From the NCBI GenBank assembly GCA_913047725.1, contig CAJWTH010000002.1:1-59919 (forward strand): a stretch of DNA of 59,919 nucleotides, given 5' to 3'. This document shows positions 16,210 through 26,072 of the stretch, in pieces; within the stretch, counting starts at the first letter, position 1; every line of letters starts with the position of its first letter. A program made the translations under genes and the position numbers. A model generated the notes under the pieces. It saw only the letters and a list, made by a program, of their open reading frames with translations, was not told the DNA's origin and did not search any database. This DNA comes from an uncultured Planktomarina sp. Its GTDB lineage: Bacteria; Pseudomonadota; Alphaproteobacteria; Rhodobacterales; Rhodobacteraceae.

Positions 16210-17853
16210 CTAGACTAGCCGGCTCATATCTTTTGCCGCCCTTACAAAGTCACGAAAAAGTGGGTGTGGGTCAAAGGGTTTAGATTTGAGTTCAGGGTGA
16301 AACTGAACTCCAATAAACCATGGATGATCTTTTACCTCAACAATTTCTGGCAGTCGTCCGTCTGGAGACATACCAGAGAAGATCAAGCCCTTTTCTTCCA
16401 GCTGATTGCGAAACTCTATGTCGACCTCGTAGCGGTGCCTATGGCGTTCTTCAATATCTGTGCCTCCGTAAATATTTGCAACACGCGAACCCGCACTTAA
16501 AGATGCATTGTATGCGCCGAGGCGCATCGTTCCGCCTTTGTTGTCGGACTCTTTGCGACGGACTTTATGGCTGCCCTGCACCCACTCTTTTAGGTGATAA
16601 ACGACTGGCGTAAATCGTTTTTTACCGGCCTCATGATCGAACTCTTCGGAACCTGCATCCTTAACACCAATTAGGTTTCTGGCAGCCTCTATCACGGCCA
16701 TTTGCATCCCAAGACAAATACCTAAGTAAGGAACCTTGCGTTCTCGCGCAAATTGAGCTGCTTTTATTTTGCCTTCAGTCCCACGTTCACCAAACCCGCC
16801 AGGAACTAAGATGGCGTGGAAGCCCTCTAAATGAGGTGCCGCATCTTCATGATCAAATACTTCAGCATCGACCCACTCAACGTTAACTTTCACCCGGTTG
16901 GACATTCCACCGTGGGTTAGCGCTTCCTTGATGGATTTATATGCATCTTCCAGTTGGGTGTATTTTCCAACAATTGCCACATTCACTTCGCCCTCTGGAT
17001 TATTTACGCGGTCTTGTACGTCGACCCATTTCGCCAAATCAGGTTTTGGCGAAGGGGAAATATCAAACGCGTCTAAAACGGCTTGGTCAAGGCCCTGTGC
17101 GTGGTAAGCTAAGGGTGCCTCATAAATAGATTTTAGATCGTATGCTGCGACTACGGCATCTTTTCGTACGTTGCAGAATAAGGCAATTTTTGAGCGCTCC
17201 TTTTCTGGGATTGGATGTTCGGAGCGACACACTAAAATATCGGGTGCAATCCCAATAGATTGTAATTCTTTGACACTATGTTGTGTTGGCTTAGTCTTGA
17301 GTTCACCACTAGCTGCCAGGTAGGGCAGCAGAGTGAGATGCATAAAGATGCAATCGCCCCTAGGTTTGTCGTGTGAAAATTGACGAATTGCTTCAAAAAA
17401 GGGTAAGCCCTCAATGTCGCCCACGGTGCCACCAATTTCACATAACATGAAATCAACTTCATCATCGCCCACTTTTAGAAATTTTTTAATTTCGTCTGTT
17501 ACGTGCGGTACTACCTGAATGGTTTTCCCCAAGTAATCGCCACGCCGCTCCTTTTCTAGCACCGTTGAGTATATCCGTCCGGAAGAAACCGAATCGGACA
17601 TTCGAGCCGCAACGCCGGTGAAGCGCTCGTAATGACCAAGGTCAAGGTCCGTCTCAGCCCCGTCGTCTGTTACAAAAACCTCTCCGTGTTCAAACGGCGA
17701 CATAGTGCCTGGATCAACATTTAGGTAGGGATCGAGCTTGCGCAGTCGCACCGAAAACCCTCGTGCCTGTAATAAAGCTCCAAGTGCCGCAGATGCGAGC
17801 CCTTTACCAAGCGAGGAAACTACTCCACCTGTTATAAATATATATCGTGCCAT
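16210..17853 (-). CDS. pyrG: CTP synthase (glutamine hydrolysing)
   Basis: PyrG makes CTP from UTP, ATP and glutamine, the last step of de novo cytidine nucleotide synthesis. The 547-residue protein has the N-terminal amidoligase domain beginning [17 protein letters not shown] and a C-terminal class I glutaminase domain with the nucleophile in GICLGMQ and the His/Glu pair in VQFHPELKS near the end. Length is close to the 545 residues of E. coli PyrG. The start was placed at the ATG ending at 17853 because the eight extra residues offered by the longer frame (to 17877) have no family counterpart. It is preceded by secG on the same strand, a common roseobacter pair. Confidence 0.96.
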   Translation of the reverse strand: MARYIFITGGVVSSLGKGLASAALGALLQARGFSVRLRKLDPYLNVDPGTMSPFEHGEVFVTDDGAETDLDLGHYERFTGVAARMSDSVSSGRIYSTVLEKERRGDYLGKTIQVVPHVTDEIKKFLKVGDDEVDFMLCEIGGTVGDIEGLPFFEAIRQFSHDKPRGDCIFMHLTLLPYLAASGELKTKPTQHSVKELQSIGIAPDILVCRSEHPIPEKERSKIALFCNVRKDAVVAAYDLKSIYEAPLAYHAQGLDQAVLDAFDISPSPKPDLAKWVDVQDRVNNPEGEVNVAIVGKYTQLEDAYKSIKEALTHGGMSNRVKVNVEWVDAEVFDHEDAAPHLEGFHAILVPGGFGERGTEGKIKAAQFARERKVPYLGICLGMQMAVIEAARNLIGVKDAGSEEFDHEAGKKRFTPVVYHLKEWVQGSHKVRRKESDNKGGTMRLGAYNASLSAGSRVANIYGGTDIEERHRHRYEVDIEFRNQLEEKGLIFSGMSPDGRLPEIVEVKDHPWFIGVQFHPELKSKPFDPHPLFRDFVRAAKDMSRLV

Positions 17854-18004
17854 TAAAGAAGGGTCCCCGCGCTTCATGTTTTGGCAAGAAAAATCCGAAC
17901 CATCACGGGATTAAACTAATACAACCTCTGGTATGATTCTACAATGTGTAGACCAACATTGAGGGGCTAAAATTTTTTTAGGCGCAAGATTTAGTATTAT
18001 CTGA

Positions 18005-18349
18005 TTAATCAGCGACTGGCAGCAGTGGAGTTGCATCTTCTGCAGGTGGTAGCAGGTCATCCGCATTTGGTTTGGTACCCATCTCACTGCTTGGAGACAA
18101 TTGATCCAAGATAGAACTGCCAGACGATTTTTGGGCCTGAATAATAGTAAGCCCAAGGGAGGTGCAGATGAAGGCAATCGCCAATATCCAAGTAAGCTTT
18201 GTCATTGCAGAGGCTGCTGCGCGCCCACTAGTTGCGCCACCACCGCCGCCGCCTATGCCCAGTCCACCGCCTTCGGAACGTTGCAAGAGAACGAGGCCGA
18301 TCAAGGAGACTGCCAAAAGGAGATGGATGATCAAGACGACGTTTTGCAT
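18005..18349 (-). CDS. secG: Preprotein translocase subunit SecG
   Basis: A small SecYEG translocon subunit, 114 residues. The N-terminal membrane segment MQNVVLIIHLLLAVSLIGLV is followed by LLQRSEGGGLGIGGGGG, the glycine-rich cytoplasmic loop typical of SecG, then a second membrane segment (about 50-70) and a long acidic/proline-containing tail rich in Ser, Pro and Asp. The extended C-terminal tail is common in alphaproteobacterial SecG. It lies 151 bases upstream of pyrG on the same strand, and 299 bases from the divergent purA. Confidence 0.93.
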   Translation of the reverse strand: MQNVVLIIHLLLAVSLIGLVLLQRSEGGGLGIGGGGGGATSGRAAASAMTKLTWILAIAFICTSLGLTIIQAQKSSGSSILDQLSPSSEMGTKPNADDLLPPAEDATPLLPVAD

Positions 18350-18648
18350 GCGAGCTTCCTAGGTTGTATTCTTGGCTATCTAAGCAAGGATAATCCGTTT
18401 GCCAAGCGCAAACCTGTAGATTGAGCCAGCTAAAAAAAAGAAAATATCGTAAATATGATCTAGTCGAAGTGGATTAGTCCTAATTATAAAAATTTACAAA
18501 ATAATGATCTGCTTCGGTTTAACTATGTTGCGAAAGAAAATCTTTCAAAAGATTAAGTCATGCCCAGTGTATTAGAATTTTTCAGTTTCCACCGGTTCAT
18601 ATCCCCGTTATACCGTAGACGTTTTAATTGGATCGAAAGTGTACATTT
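18350..18648. other. Divergent intergenic region secG/purA
   Basis: About 300 bases between two divergently transcribed housekeeping genes, so promoters for both should be here. It is AT-rich in the middle (18430-18540). I could not identify unambiguous sigma-70 boxes or any operator, and I see no small gene or RNA gene in it. Confidence 0.5.
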
Positions 18649-19941
18649 ATGGCAAATGTTGTTGTGGTTGGCACGCAGTGGGGTGACGAGGGCAAGGGCA
18701 AGATTGTCGATTGGCTTTCTGAGCGTGCTGATGTCATTGCCCGTTTTCAAGGTGGCCATAACGCGGGCCACACCCTCGTAATAGACGATGAGGTATTCAA
18801 GCTTCACGCCTTGCCCTCGGGTGTCGTGCGTGGGGGCAAACTTTCAGTGATTGGAAATGGCGTAGTTCTTGATCCGTGGCACTTAATAAAAGAGATTGAT
18901 GGTATACGCTCCCAGGGAGTAGAAATTACGCCTGATAACTTAATAATTGCTGAAAATACTCCGCTGATTATGCCGTACCATGGCGAACTAGATCGGGCCC
19001 GTGAGGGTCAGGTTTCGGTCGCAAAAATAGGTACTACTGGGCGCGGAATTGGTCCATGCTATGAAGATAAAGTTGGCCGCCGTGTTCTGCGTGTTTCAGA
19101 CTTAGATGATAAGGCTACGCTAGAATTACGAGTGGATCGGGCATTGTTGCATCACAATCCACTCCGAAAAGGTCTTGGGCTTGAGCCAGTAGATCGCAAC
19201 GTATTGCTAACTAGTTTACAAGAGATTGCTGCAAAAATTTTACCTTATGCTGCACCAGTTTGGAAAGTGCTTAATGAAAAGCGCCGAGCTGGCAAACGTA
19301 TTCTATTTGAAGGAGCGCAGGGTGCTTTGCTTGATATTGATTTTGGTACTTACCCGTTCGTAACATCATCTAATGTGATAGCGGGTCAAGCTGCTACTGG
19401 AACAGGGGTTGGCCCCGGAGTGATCGATTACGTCCTTGGGATAACCAAAGCATATACCACCCGCGTTGGTGAGGGACCTTTCCCAACAGAACTAAATGAT
19501 GCCGACGGTCAGCGTCTAGGTGAGCAGGGCCATGAGTTTGGGACAACTACTGGCCGAAAACGCCGCTGTGGCTGGTTTGATGCCTGTCTTGTCCGCCAAA
19601 CGTGTGTAATTTCGGGGGTCAATGGGATTTCTCTCACAAAGTTGGATGTTTTGGATGGATTTGACGAGCTAAAGATCTGTGTGGGTTACGAGCTTGACGG
19701 CAATAAATTAGACTATTTACCAACAGCTGCTGATAAGCAGGCCCGTGTGAAACCAATCTATGAAACAGTAGAGGGTTGGTCGGACAGTACTGCTGGCGCA
19801 CGTTCTTGGGCGGAGTTGCCCGCGCAAGCAATAAAATACGTACGCCGCATAGAGGAGTTAATCGATTGCCCTGTAGCGCTTGTCTCCACCTCACCAGAAC
19901 GGGAAGATACTATTCTCGTGACAGACCCGTTTGCTGATTGA
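18649..19941 (+). CDS. purA: Adenylosuccinate synthase
   Basis: PurA joins IMP and aspartate using GTP, the first committed step to AMP. The 430-residue protein opens with [17 protein letters not shown], the family P-loop signature with the catalytic Asp, followed by GGHNAGHT (His as general acid) and later [13 protein letters not shown], both diagnostic. The start was set at ATG 18649; the frame extends seven residues upstream to 18628 but these are not family-like. The stop TGA overlaps the ATG of the next gene (TGATG), which suggests translational coupling with the DUF2842 gene. Confidence 0.97.
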   Translation: MANVVVVGTQWGDEGKGKIVDWLSERADVIARFQGGHNAGHTLVIDDEVFKLHALPSGVVRGGKLSVIGNGVVLDPWHLIKEIDGIRSQGVEITPDNLIIAENTPLIMPYHGELDRAREGQVSVAKIGTTGRGIGPCYEDKVGRRVLRVSDLDDKATLELRVDRALLHHNPLRKGLGLEPVDRNVLLTSLQEIAAKILPYAAPVWKVLNEKRRAGKRILFEGAQGALLDIDFGTYPFVTSSNVIAGQAATGTGVGPGVIDYVLGITKAYTTRVGEGPFPTELNDADGQRLGEQGHEFGTTTGRKRRCGWFDACLVRQTCVISGVNGISLTKLDVLDGFDELKICVGYELDGNKLDYLPTAADKQARVKPIYETVEGWSDSTAGARSWAELPAQAIKYVRRIEELIDCPVALVSTSPEREDTILVTDPFAD

Positions 19942-20171
19942 TGGCCCTTAGTTATAAATCTCGCCGTCGATGGTCGCTTTTTATCTTTGTAATTGGTTTG
20001 CCTTTGTATGTTGTTATAGCGGTTAACCTAGTGGACCTTTTGCCAATTTTGCCGAAGTTTTTAGAATTTTTTATGTACGTAATTCTTGGAATTGCGTGGG
20101 TGTTCCCATTAAAATTTGTTTTTCTGGGAATTGGACAATCTAATCCTGATGATGACCAAGATAAAAAATAG
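19941..20171 (+). CDS. DUF2842 small membrane protein
   Basis: A 76-residue protein with an N-terminal SYKSRRRW motif, two hydrophobic segments (about 12-30 and 38-62) and an acidic, charged tail. It matches the DUF2842 family, which as I remember it is restricted to alphaproteobacteria. It is predicted to sit in the inner membrane with both ends inside. Its function is unknown. Its ATG overlaps the purA stop codon by one base, so expression is coupled to purA. A TTG one codon earlier is an unlikely alternative start. Confidence 0.82.
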   Translation: MALSYKSRRRWSLFIFVIGLPLYVVIAVNLVDLLPILPKFLEFFMYVILGIAWVFPLKFVFLGIGQSNPDDDQDKK

Positions 20172-20293
20172 TATCAGTATCTTTCAACTGCAATATTAAT
20201 TGATTTTAAGCTAATATTTTTGTGAAATTTTGATGTTTTAGGTGATTTTTTAAATATCCACTTAACTTGGCAACGAATAGAGGTGAAAAAGTA

Positions 20294-20962
20294 ATGAACC
20301 AAGCTTTTATTCACAAATCTGCTATAACTTTGTTAGTTGGCGCAGGGCCTACTAGTAAAGAGATGATACTGTCTTCGTCCGCGTATGCGTCTTCCGTCGT
20401 TGCTGCAGATGGTGGCTTTAATGCGGCCACAGATGCGGGATTAGATGTTGCTCTTGTTGTTGGCGACATGGATTCGCAGTCTAAACCGTTTGGATCACAG
20501 AATTTTTTAGAAATGAAAGAGCAAGACACAACGGATTTTGAAAAATGCCTGCAGGTTTGTGATGCGGAAGTATTTTTGGGCGTTGGTTTTTTAGGTGGGA
20601 GGCTCGATCATCAAATGGCTGCCTTTTCGGCACTTTTGAGGGATAAGAGAGCTATAATTTTAATCGACACCTACCAATTAGTGTTTATTGTTCCGCCAGA
20701 ATTTCATATAAATTTAGAGCATGGAACAGAGGTTGCATTTTACCCGCTGGTTGGACTGCGGGCTGATGCCGTAGGGTTGCAGTGGCCACTTGATGATGTT
20801 GAAATGGCACCTGGTGGACTGATATCTACATCCAACAAAGTTGATGGCACCTTTCTCAAATTAAAAGTGAATCGACATGGGTTGCTTGCAATTTTACCAG
20901 TGGGCTGCCTTGAGCCTGTGTTAAAAGAACTGCGAACTGGAAGTTTTGCTGAGGAAAGCTAA
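20294..20962 (+). CDS. Thiamine diphosphokinase
   Basis: A 222-residue thiamine pyrophosphokinase of the Thi80 type, which transfers pyrophosphate from ATP to thiamine to give thiamine diphosphate. Recognisable features are ITLLVGAGP at the start, VVAADGGFNAATDAG (about 36-50), VGDMDSQ (about 57-63) and the QDTTDFEKCL segment (about 77-86), all hallmarks of the catalytic N-terminal domain; a beta-rich C-terminal thiamine-binding domain follows. The start was set at ATG 20294, preceded by AGAGGTGAA, instead of the upstream TTG at 20267. The product could serve the ThDP-dependent decarboxylase encoded at 37631 among many other enzymes. No TPP riboswitch is visible upstream. Confidence 0.88.
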   Translation: MNQAFIHKSAITLLVGAGPTSKEMILSSSAYASSVVAADGGFNAATDAGLDVALVVGDMDSQSKPFGSQNFLEMKEQDTTDFEKCLQVCDAEVFLGVGFLGGRLDHQMAAFSALLRDKRAIILIDTYQLVFIVPPEFHINLEHGTEVAFYPLVGLRADAVGLQWPLDDVEMAPGGLISTSNKVDGTFLKLKVNRHGLLAILPVGCLEPVLKELRTGSFAEES

Positions 20963-20964
20963 AA

Positions 20965-21123
20965 TTAGCATGCAGCAATAGTTACCAAAACCCCAATGGT
21001 GGGAATGCCATTTGGAAAGTCTTTAAAAATAAGCCATCCATAAAGTGTGGCAAAAGTAATTTGGAGATAATGCAATGTTGGGATATGGAGAGCCTATGGG
21101 TTAGGCCCAATGAGCATTGTCAT
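20965..21123 (-). pseudogene. Decayed C-terminal fragment of an EamA/DMT-family transporter
   Basis: Reading the minus strand with stop TAA at 20967-20965 gives, after an in-frame TAG, a run that includes HYLQITFATLYGWLIFKDFP and then NGIPTIGVLVTIAA. This closely resembles the penultimate and last membrane segments of roseobacter EamA-family exporters (consensus as I remember it: YLQIVFATLLGWLVFGDLPD). Upstream of the TAG only a few recognisable residues remain (TMLIGPNP), and the sequence then runs into the end of sdaA. No start codon or N-terminal domain is left. It is best read as the 3' remnant of a deleted transporter gene between the convergent thiamine diphosphokinase and sdaA genes. 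Confidence 0.7.
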
Positions 21124-21152
21124 GGTAGATGTCACTTTTTTGTGAAACTATT

Positions 21153-22526
21153 TTAGCAATTTGGTAGGTTAACCGCGAGACCACCCTGCGATGTCTCTTT
21201 GTATTTTTCATGCATGTCTTTTCCAGTTTGCCGCATTGTTTCGATGCAGGCGTCTAGAGGCACTAGGTGCGTGCCATCTCCACGCATTGCGAGGCTTGCA
21301 GCGGAAACCGCCTTTATACAACCAAGGCCATTACGCTCGATGCACGGCACCTGCACCAAACCTTTTATTGGGTCGCAAGTCATACCAAGGTGATGTTCCA
21401 GAGCAATCTCTGCAGCATTTTCAACCTGCGCAGGCGAACCGCCCAAAACTGCACAGAGCCCTGCGGCTGCCATGGCGGCGGCGCTACCTACTTCAGCTTG
21501 GCAGCCACATTCTGCACCTGAAATACTTGCATTGAACTTTATTATGCCACCGATTGCAGCAGCTGTTAGCAAAAAGTCGGAAACTTTTTGGTTATTGGCG
21601 CCTGGGACATGATCTAGCCAATAGCGAATTGTGGCTGGGATTACACCGGCTGCTCCATTGGTGGGTGCTGTAACCACCTGACCTCCAGCCGCATTTTCTT
21701 CATTTACGGCCATTGCGTAGACACTCATCCAATCATTGATTGTATGTGGTGCCGAAAGATTGACGCCGCGTTCTGATACTAGTGAGTCGTGAATGCCTTT
21801 AGCGCGGCGCTTCACATTTAAACCTCCTGGCAAAATACCATCTGTGATCAACCCGCGGTCAATGCAGGAACTCATAACATCCCAGATTTCAGCAAGACCT
21901 CGGTCTAGTTCGAACGCACTCCGACGGCTCAGTTCGTTTTCTCGCTTAATTTCTGTTATTGATTTTCCTGTTTTGACACATATTTCCAATAGTGCAGAAG
22001 CAGTTTCAAATTCATGAGGATAGTGAGCCAGGTCACCGACAGCACGCCCACTCGTCATCTCTTCTTCAGTGACAACAAAGCCGCCACCGACTGAATAATA
22101 GGTCTGCTGCATCAGAACGTCACCTTGCTGATCTGTTGCAATCAAGATCAATCCATTTGCGTGACCTGGAAGTGCAGGGCCATAATCAAAGAGAATATCA
22201 CTGGCTGGATCAATTTTCATTTGTGGCAAGCCGTCTGGGTTTACTACTTTATCGTTTTTGATCAGACTGAGCGCTTTTTCGCCTTCGCTAGCGTTGAACG
22301 TCGCAGGTCGAAATCCAGCTAAACCTAATAAAATCGCTCGATCTGTTGCGTGTCCAATACCAGTAAAGGCTAATGAGCCATGGAGTTGGGCGCGGAGGCC
22401 GGTAGGTTCAAAAAGACTTTCTCGGAGAAGATCAAGAAACATGCCCGCAGCTAGCATCGGTCCCATGGTGTGTGATGAACTGGGGCCTATCCCAACCTTG
22501 AACATGTCAAATACAGATAAAAACAT
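21153..22526 (-). CDS. sdaA: L-serine ammonia-lyase (iron-sulfur, single chain)
   Basis: L-serine dehydratase deaminates serine to pyruvate and ammonia using a [4Fe-4S] cluster. The 457-residue single-chain protein has the N-terminal beta domain beginning MFLSVFDMFKVGIGPSSSHT (family signature, with phosphate-like loop GPSSSHTMGP) and the C-terminal alpha domain with cluster cysteines visible in GAECGCQAEVG, MTCDPIKG and VPCIERN. Length is normal for the fused type. The start was set at ATG ending 22526; a TTG at 22538 would add four residues. It is convergent with the thiamine diphosphokinase gene, with a transporter remnant between. Confidence 0.95.
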   Translation of the reverse strand: MFLSVFDMFKVGIGPSSSHTMGPMLAAGMFLDLLRESLFEPTGLRAQLHGSLAFTGIGHATDRAILLGLAGFRPATFNASEGEKALSLIKNDKVVNPDGLPQMKIDPASDILFDYGPALPGHANGLILIATDQQGDVLMQQTYYSVGGGFVVTEEEMTSGRAVGDLAHYPHEFETASALLEICVKTGKSITEIKRENELSRRSAFELDRGLAEIWDVMSSCIDRGLITDGILPGGLNVKRRAKGIHDSLVSERGVNLSAPHTINDWMSVYAMAVNEENAAGGQVVTAPTNGAAGVIPATIRYWLDHVPGANNQKVSDFLLTAAAIGGIIKFNASISGAECGCQAEVGSAAAMAAAGLCAVLGGSPAQVENAAEIALEHHLGMTCDPIKGLVQVPCIERNGLGCIKAVSAASLAMRGDGTHLVPLDACIETMRQTGKDMHEKYKETSQGGLAVNLPNC

Positions 22527-22698
22527 TTTTGACCCCAAACACCTTACCTGCCGCGTTGACCACGTTTGGCTTAAATACGCCGGTGAAAATGCGACCTATT
22601 TAGTGAATTACGCGCCGATAGTAAGGAAAGCTTTTTAAATCATAACTCATCTTGTATGTGGTTCTGTGTATCAGAAAAAAATTAAGGATTCGTGTGCT

Positions 22699-23433
22699 AT
22701 GCCCTCTGATTTATCTTTGAGTGATAAAGCAAAACTTGTGGCGGCCAAAAGAGCTTGTGAATTTGTACACGATGGAATGAAATTGGGTCTCGGTACTGGT
22801 TCTACCGCGGCCTGGATGGTGCGGTGCCTTGCTGAGCGCGTAAATAAAGAGGGCCTTAAGGTAAAAGGGGTACCGACATCTATCCAAACTGCTGATTTGG
22901 CTGAAGAGCTTGGAATTGAAGTTATAACTTTAGACTCGGCTGGCCAGTTGGATTTGACCATAGATGGCACAGATGAGTTTGATGGTGATCTGAATTTAAT
23001 CAAAGGTGGTGGGGGAGCATTACTAAGAGAAAAAATAGTTGCCACTGCAAGTGACAAAATAATTGTGATAGCAGATAATGGTAAACATGTTGAGCGGTTG
23101 GGTAGGTTTCCGTTGCCGGTTGAGGTGCTCAGTTTTGGTTTGAAATCTTCGCAATTTTTGATACGGTCCTTATTGGAATCTCAAAATGTGGATAGCCGAA
23201 TAATCAAAACTAGAATGCTGGATAACGTACCTTTTGTGACTGATGAGGGTAATTATATTCTTGATCTTTATCTGGGTCAGATTGGTGACGTAGCTGCCTT
23301 AAACTTAGCCCTAAACCAGATACCTGGCGTGGTTGAGAATGGATTATTTGTAGGACTTTGTGATATGGTAATTGTGGGTTCGCCGGATGGTACGGTGACG
23401 GAAAAAACTAAAGGTCCAAATTTGAAATTGTAG
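22699..23433 (+). CDS. rpiA: Ribose-5-phosphate isomerase A
   Basis: RpiA interconverts ribose 5-phosphate and ribulose 5-phosphate in the pentose phosphate pathway. The 244-residue protein shows LGTGSTAAWMV (about 30-40), DLTIDGTDEFD (about 84-94, catalytic Asp), LIKGGGGALLREKIVA (about 97-112, catalytic Glu) and the DNGKHVERLG segment. The start was set at ATG 22699, preceded by AAGGA, since the longer frame from GTG 22666 adds 11 residues with no family match. The next gene, glutathione reductase, follows 47 bases later on the same strand, so the two probably share a transcript linking NADPH-generating metabolism and thiol redox. Confidence 0.96.
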   Translation: MPSDLSLSDKAKLVAAKRACEFVHDGMKLGLGTGSTAAWMVRCLAERVNKEGLKVKGVPTSIQTADLAEELGIEVITLDSAGQLDLTIDGTDEFDGDLNLIKGGGGALLREKIVATASDKIIVIADNGKHVERLGRFPLPVEVLSFGLKSSQFLIRSLLESQNVDSRIIKTRMLDNVPFVTDEGNYILDLYLGQIGDVAALNLALNQIPGVVENGLFVGLCDMVIVGSPDGTVTEKTKGPNLKL

Positions 23434-23480
23434 GGGCAGATTATCAAGTATGTTATTATTAATTATATTGGGTGTCGCTG

Positions 23481-24839
23481 ATGTCCTTTGATTTTGATCT
23501 TTTCGTCATTGGTGGCGGTTCGGGTGGCGTCCGCGCAGCACGAGTTGCAGCGTCGGATGCTGGAGCTAAAGTGGGGCTGGCTGAGGAAAGCCGCTATGGG
23601 GGAACCTGTGTTATTCGCGGCTGTGTTCCAAAGAAATTAATGGTCTTTGCGTCGACCTATTCTCTCGCCATGGATCAGGCGATGGCTTACGGATGGGATA
23701 TTAAAACTGGTGGATTTCATTGGTCAGCTTTCCGTTCTAAATTAGAAGGAGAGTTAGATCGTTTGGAAGGCGTCTATCGCAACCTACTGAAAAAGTCTGG
23801 CGTAAAAACCTATGATTTTCGTGCCACTGTGGTGGGACCGAACACGGTCCGCTTGGCAGACGGCCGTGAATTTACTGCTAAAATAATCCTACTGGCTACT
23901 GGGGGCTGGCCATCCCTCCCAAATATTCCGGGTACTGAGCATGCAATTACCTCTAATGAAATATTCCATCTTGATGCCCTACCCAAACGCATCTTGATCG
24001 TTGGGGGTGGGTACATTGCCTGTGAGTTTGCCGGAATTCTAAATGGCCTCGGTGTCGACACCCATCTTTGGTATAGGGGGACGCAAGTGCTGCGTGGATT
24101 TGACGTTGAGGCATGTGATGTTATCGCTAAAGGCATGCAAGAGCGTGGAATTTCAATCCTTACCGAAACAAATCTCGCAAAAATTGAAAAAAGTTCTGAC
24201 AGTTTTAAGGTTACTGATACGCATGCGCGGGAAGCAAGTTTTGATCTAGTGATGTGTGCAACTGGGCGTACACCTAATAGTGGCGGTCTTGGGCTGGAAA
24301 AACTGGGGATTACTCTGGACCGTGCCGGGGCCGTTAAAGTGGATGCTTATTCCAAGACTTCCTTGCCTTCAGTCTACGCGATTGGTGATGTGACTAACCG
24401 AATAAACCTCACGCCCGTGGCTATTCGCGAGGGGATGGCCTTCGTTGAGACAGCTTTCAAAGACAATCCCACTCCGCCAGACCATAGTTTGATACCATCG
24501 GCAGTTTTTACTCAGCCGGAATATGGAACAATTGGATTGAGTGAAGAGGATGCCCGCAATCAAGAGCCTATTGAAGTTTACGCCACGACCTTTAAACCCA
24601 TGAACACTGCATTTATTGCGGATCCACAAATTGTGTTGATGAAACTTGTTGTAAGCCAAGCGACGCGCAAAATTTTGGGTTGTCATATTGTTGCGGATGG
24701 AGCAGGCGAAATGATTCAAATGGCGGGTATTGCTGTAAAGATGGGTGCCACAAAAGAAGATTTCGATAGGGTTTGCGCTGTCCACCCAACAATGTCAGAA
24801 GAGTTAGTAACAATGAAATCTCCAGTGCGTAAGGGTTGA
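23481..24839 (+). CDS. gor: Glutathione-disulfide reductase
   Basis: A flavoprotein disulfide reductase that regenerates glutathione with NADPH. The 452-residue protein has FAD motif LFVIGGGSGGVRAAR, redox-active disulfide GGTCVIRGCVPKK (Cys about 43 and 48), the NADP-binding Rossmann motif VGGGYIACEFAG (about 174-185), the FAD-contacting YAIGDVT (about 297-303) and the C-terminal His-Glu dyad in CAVHPTMSEE. The redox motif CVIRGC and the HPT-x-SEE ending are those of glutathione reductase rather than of lipoamide dehydrogenase. An upstream GTG at 23472 would add three residues. It follows rpiA closely. Confidence 0.95.
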   Translation: MSFDFDLFVIGGGSGGVRAARVAASDAGAKVGLAEESRYGGTCVIRGCVPKKLMVFASTYSLAMDQAMAYGWDIKTGGFHWSAFRSKLEGELDRLEGVYRNLLKKSGVKTYDFRATVVGPNTVRLADGREFTAKIILLATGGWPSLPNIPGTEHAITSNEIFHLDALPKRILIVGGGYIACEFAGILNGLGVDTHLWYRGTQVLRGFDVEACDVIAKGMQERGISILTETNLAKIEKSSDSFKVTDTHAREASFDLVMCATGRTPNSGGLGLEKLGITLDRAGAVKVDAYSKTSLPSVYAIGDVTNRINLTPVAIREGMAFVETAFKDNPTPPDHSLIPSAVFTQPEYGTIGLSEEDARNQEPIEVYATTFKPMNTAFIADPQIVLMKLVVSQATRKILGCHIVADGAGEMIQMAGIAVKMGATKEDFDRVCAVHPTMSEELVTMKSPVRKG

Positions 24840-24902
24840 AAACTTTAAAGTTAAGCACAGGTATGATAAACACGCACACAGATGGTAAAGGGAATTTGCT
24901 GA

Positions 24903-26072
24903 ATGGCAGACAATAATGGTGGACCTTGGGGCGGCGGCGGTAGCGGCGGTGATAAGGGTAATAAGAATGGTGGCGGTAATGGGCGCAAGCCAGATACCCC
25001 ACAAATCCCTGAAATTGATGAACTGATGCGTAAGGGCCAAGAGCAATTGCGTGTGCTGATGGGCGGCAAAGGCAGAGGAGGCGGTGGTGCCTCGGGTGAT
25101 GGTGGAGCAGGTCTGCCCCGTGGGACATTTTTGTTTGCAGGGCTAGCAGCTGTGGTTCTGTGGTTGTTTGCTTCCTTCTACACCGTAAAGCCTGAAGAAC
25201 AGTCTGTTGAATTGTTTTTGGGTGAATTTAACCAAATTGGCACCAACGGCCTGAATTTCGCGCCTTGGCCGCTTGTAACTTATGAAAAATTTAATGTCAC
25301 AACAAACCGGACAGAGTCTCTGGGTATTAATGGTAGTCGTGATAGTGGCTTAGGTTTAATGCTGACCACTGATGAAAATATCGTAGATATCGATTTTCAA
25401 GTGGTATGGAATATCAAAAATGCGCGTGACTTCCTGTTTAGTCTAAAAGAGCCTGAACTTTCCGTGCGTGCCATTTCAGAGGCCGCAATGCGTGAGGTGA
25501 TTGCACAGTCGGAGTTAGCCCCAATTTTGAACCGAGACCGTGCGGCCATCGAGGCAAATGTACGCCAGCTAATTCAGAAAACGCTTGACCAGCGTAAGAC
25601 CGGTATTTCGGTCCTTCGTGTTAACTTTAACAAAGTTGACCCTCCAAGCCGACAAGTAATTGTAACAGCTGTTGATGGATCGCAGAAACGAGTTTCTGTG
25701 ATTGATGCTTTCCGCGATGTTCAAGCAGCAGAGCAGGAACGGGATCAACGTGAAAGACAAGCAGATGCGTACGCCAACCAACGCTTGGCCCAGGCTCGTG
25801 GTGCTGGCGCGGAAATTTTGGAAGCGGCTGAAGGCTATCGCGCTAAGGTTGTTAACGCTGCCTTGGGTGAAGCCAGCCGTTTTTCGGCGGTATTAAAAGA
25901 ATATAAAGTGGCGCCAGAGGTAACACGCCGCCGCCTCTACATTGAAACTTTAGAAAAGGTTTTGGCAAACGTAGATAAAATTATAATGGACAATGGTGAG
26001 GGAGGGTCTGGTGTTGTGCCATATTTACCTCTCAACGAATTGCGGAAAAACTCACAAGGAGGATCGAACTGA
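24903..26072 (+). CDS. hflK: FtsH protease activity modulator HflK
   Basis: HflK is a membrane-anchored SPFH-domain protein that forms a large periplasmic complex with HflC and modulates the AAA protease FtsH. The 389-residue protein has a long Gly/Asn-rich cytoplasmic N-terminus (about 1-70), one membrane segment (about 76-95), an SPFH/prohibitin domain starting at YTVKPEEQSVELFLG (about 93-107), and a charged coiled-coil region with QAAEQERDQRERQADAYANQ (about 275-294). Its stop overlaps the hflC start (TGATG), as usual for this pair. The gene lies in an envelope-stress cluster with hflC, DUF2065 and degP. Confidence 0.95.
   Translation: MADNNGGPWGGGGSGGDKGNKNGGGNGRKPDTPQIPEIDELMRKGQEQLRVLMGGKGRGGGGASGDGGAGLPRGTFLFAGLAAVVLWLFASFYTVKPEEQSVELFLGEFNQIGTNGLNFAPWPLVTYEKFNVTTNRTESLGINGSRDSGLGLMLTTDENIVDIDFQVVWNIKNARDFLFSLKEPELSVRAISEAAMREVIAQSELAPILNRDRAAIEANVRQLIQKTLDQRKTGISVLRVNFNKVDPPSRQVIVTAVDGSQKRVSVIDAFRDVQAAEQERDQRERQADAYANQRLAQARGAGAEILEAAEGYRAKVVNAALGEASRFSAVLKEYKVAPEVTRRRLYIETLEKVLANVDKIIMDNGEGGSGVVPYLPLNELRKNSQGGSN

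Noticed and set aside
17940-17990. Short dyad CAATGT/ACATTG and an A/T palindrome between secG and pyrG as a riboswitch or attenuator
   Set aside because: Arms of six bases with no conserved pyrimidine-sensing leader visible; too little structure to support regulation.
24903-25110. Gly-rich repeats at the start of hflK as a possible repeat array
   Set aside because: The GGC/GGT-rich run encodes the normal glycine-rich cytoplasmic tail of HflK; no regular repeat unit is present, and no CRISPR-like spacing.
24613-25128. A 171-codon minus-strand frame across the gor/hflK junction
   Set aside because: It is antisense to two well-supported genes and is rich in His, Tyr, Pro and Leu, as expected from the reverse of the Gly-rich HflK N-terminus.
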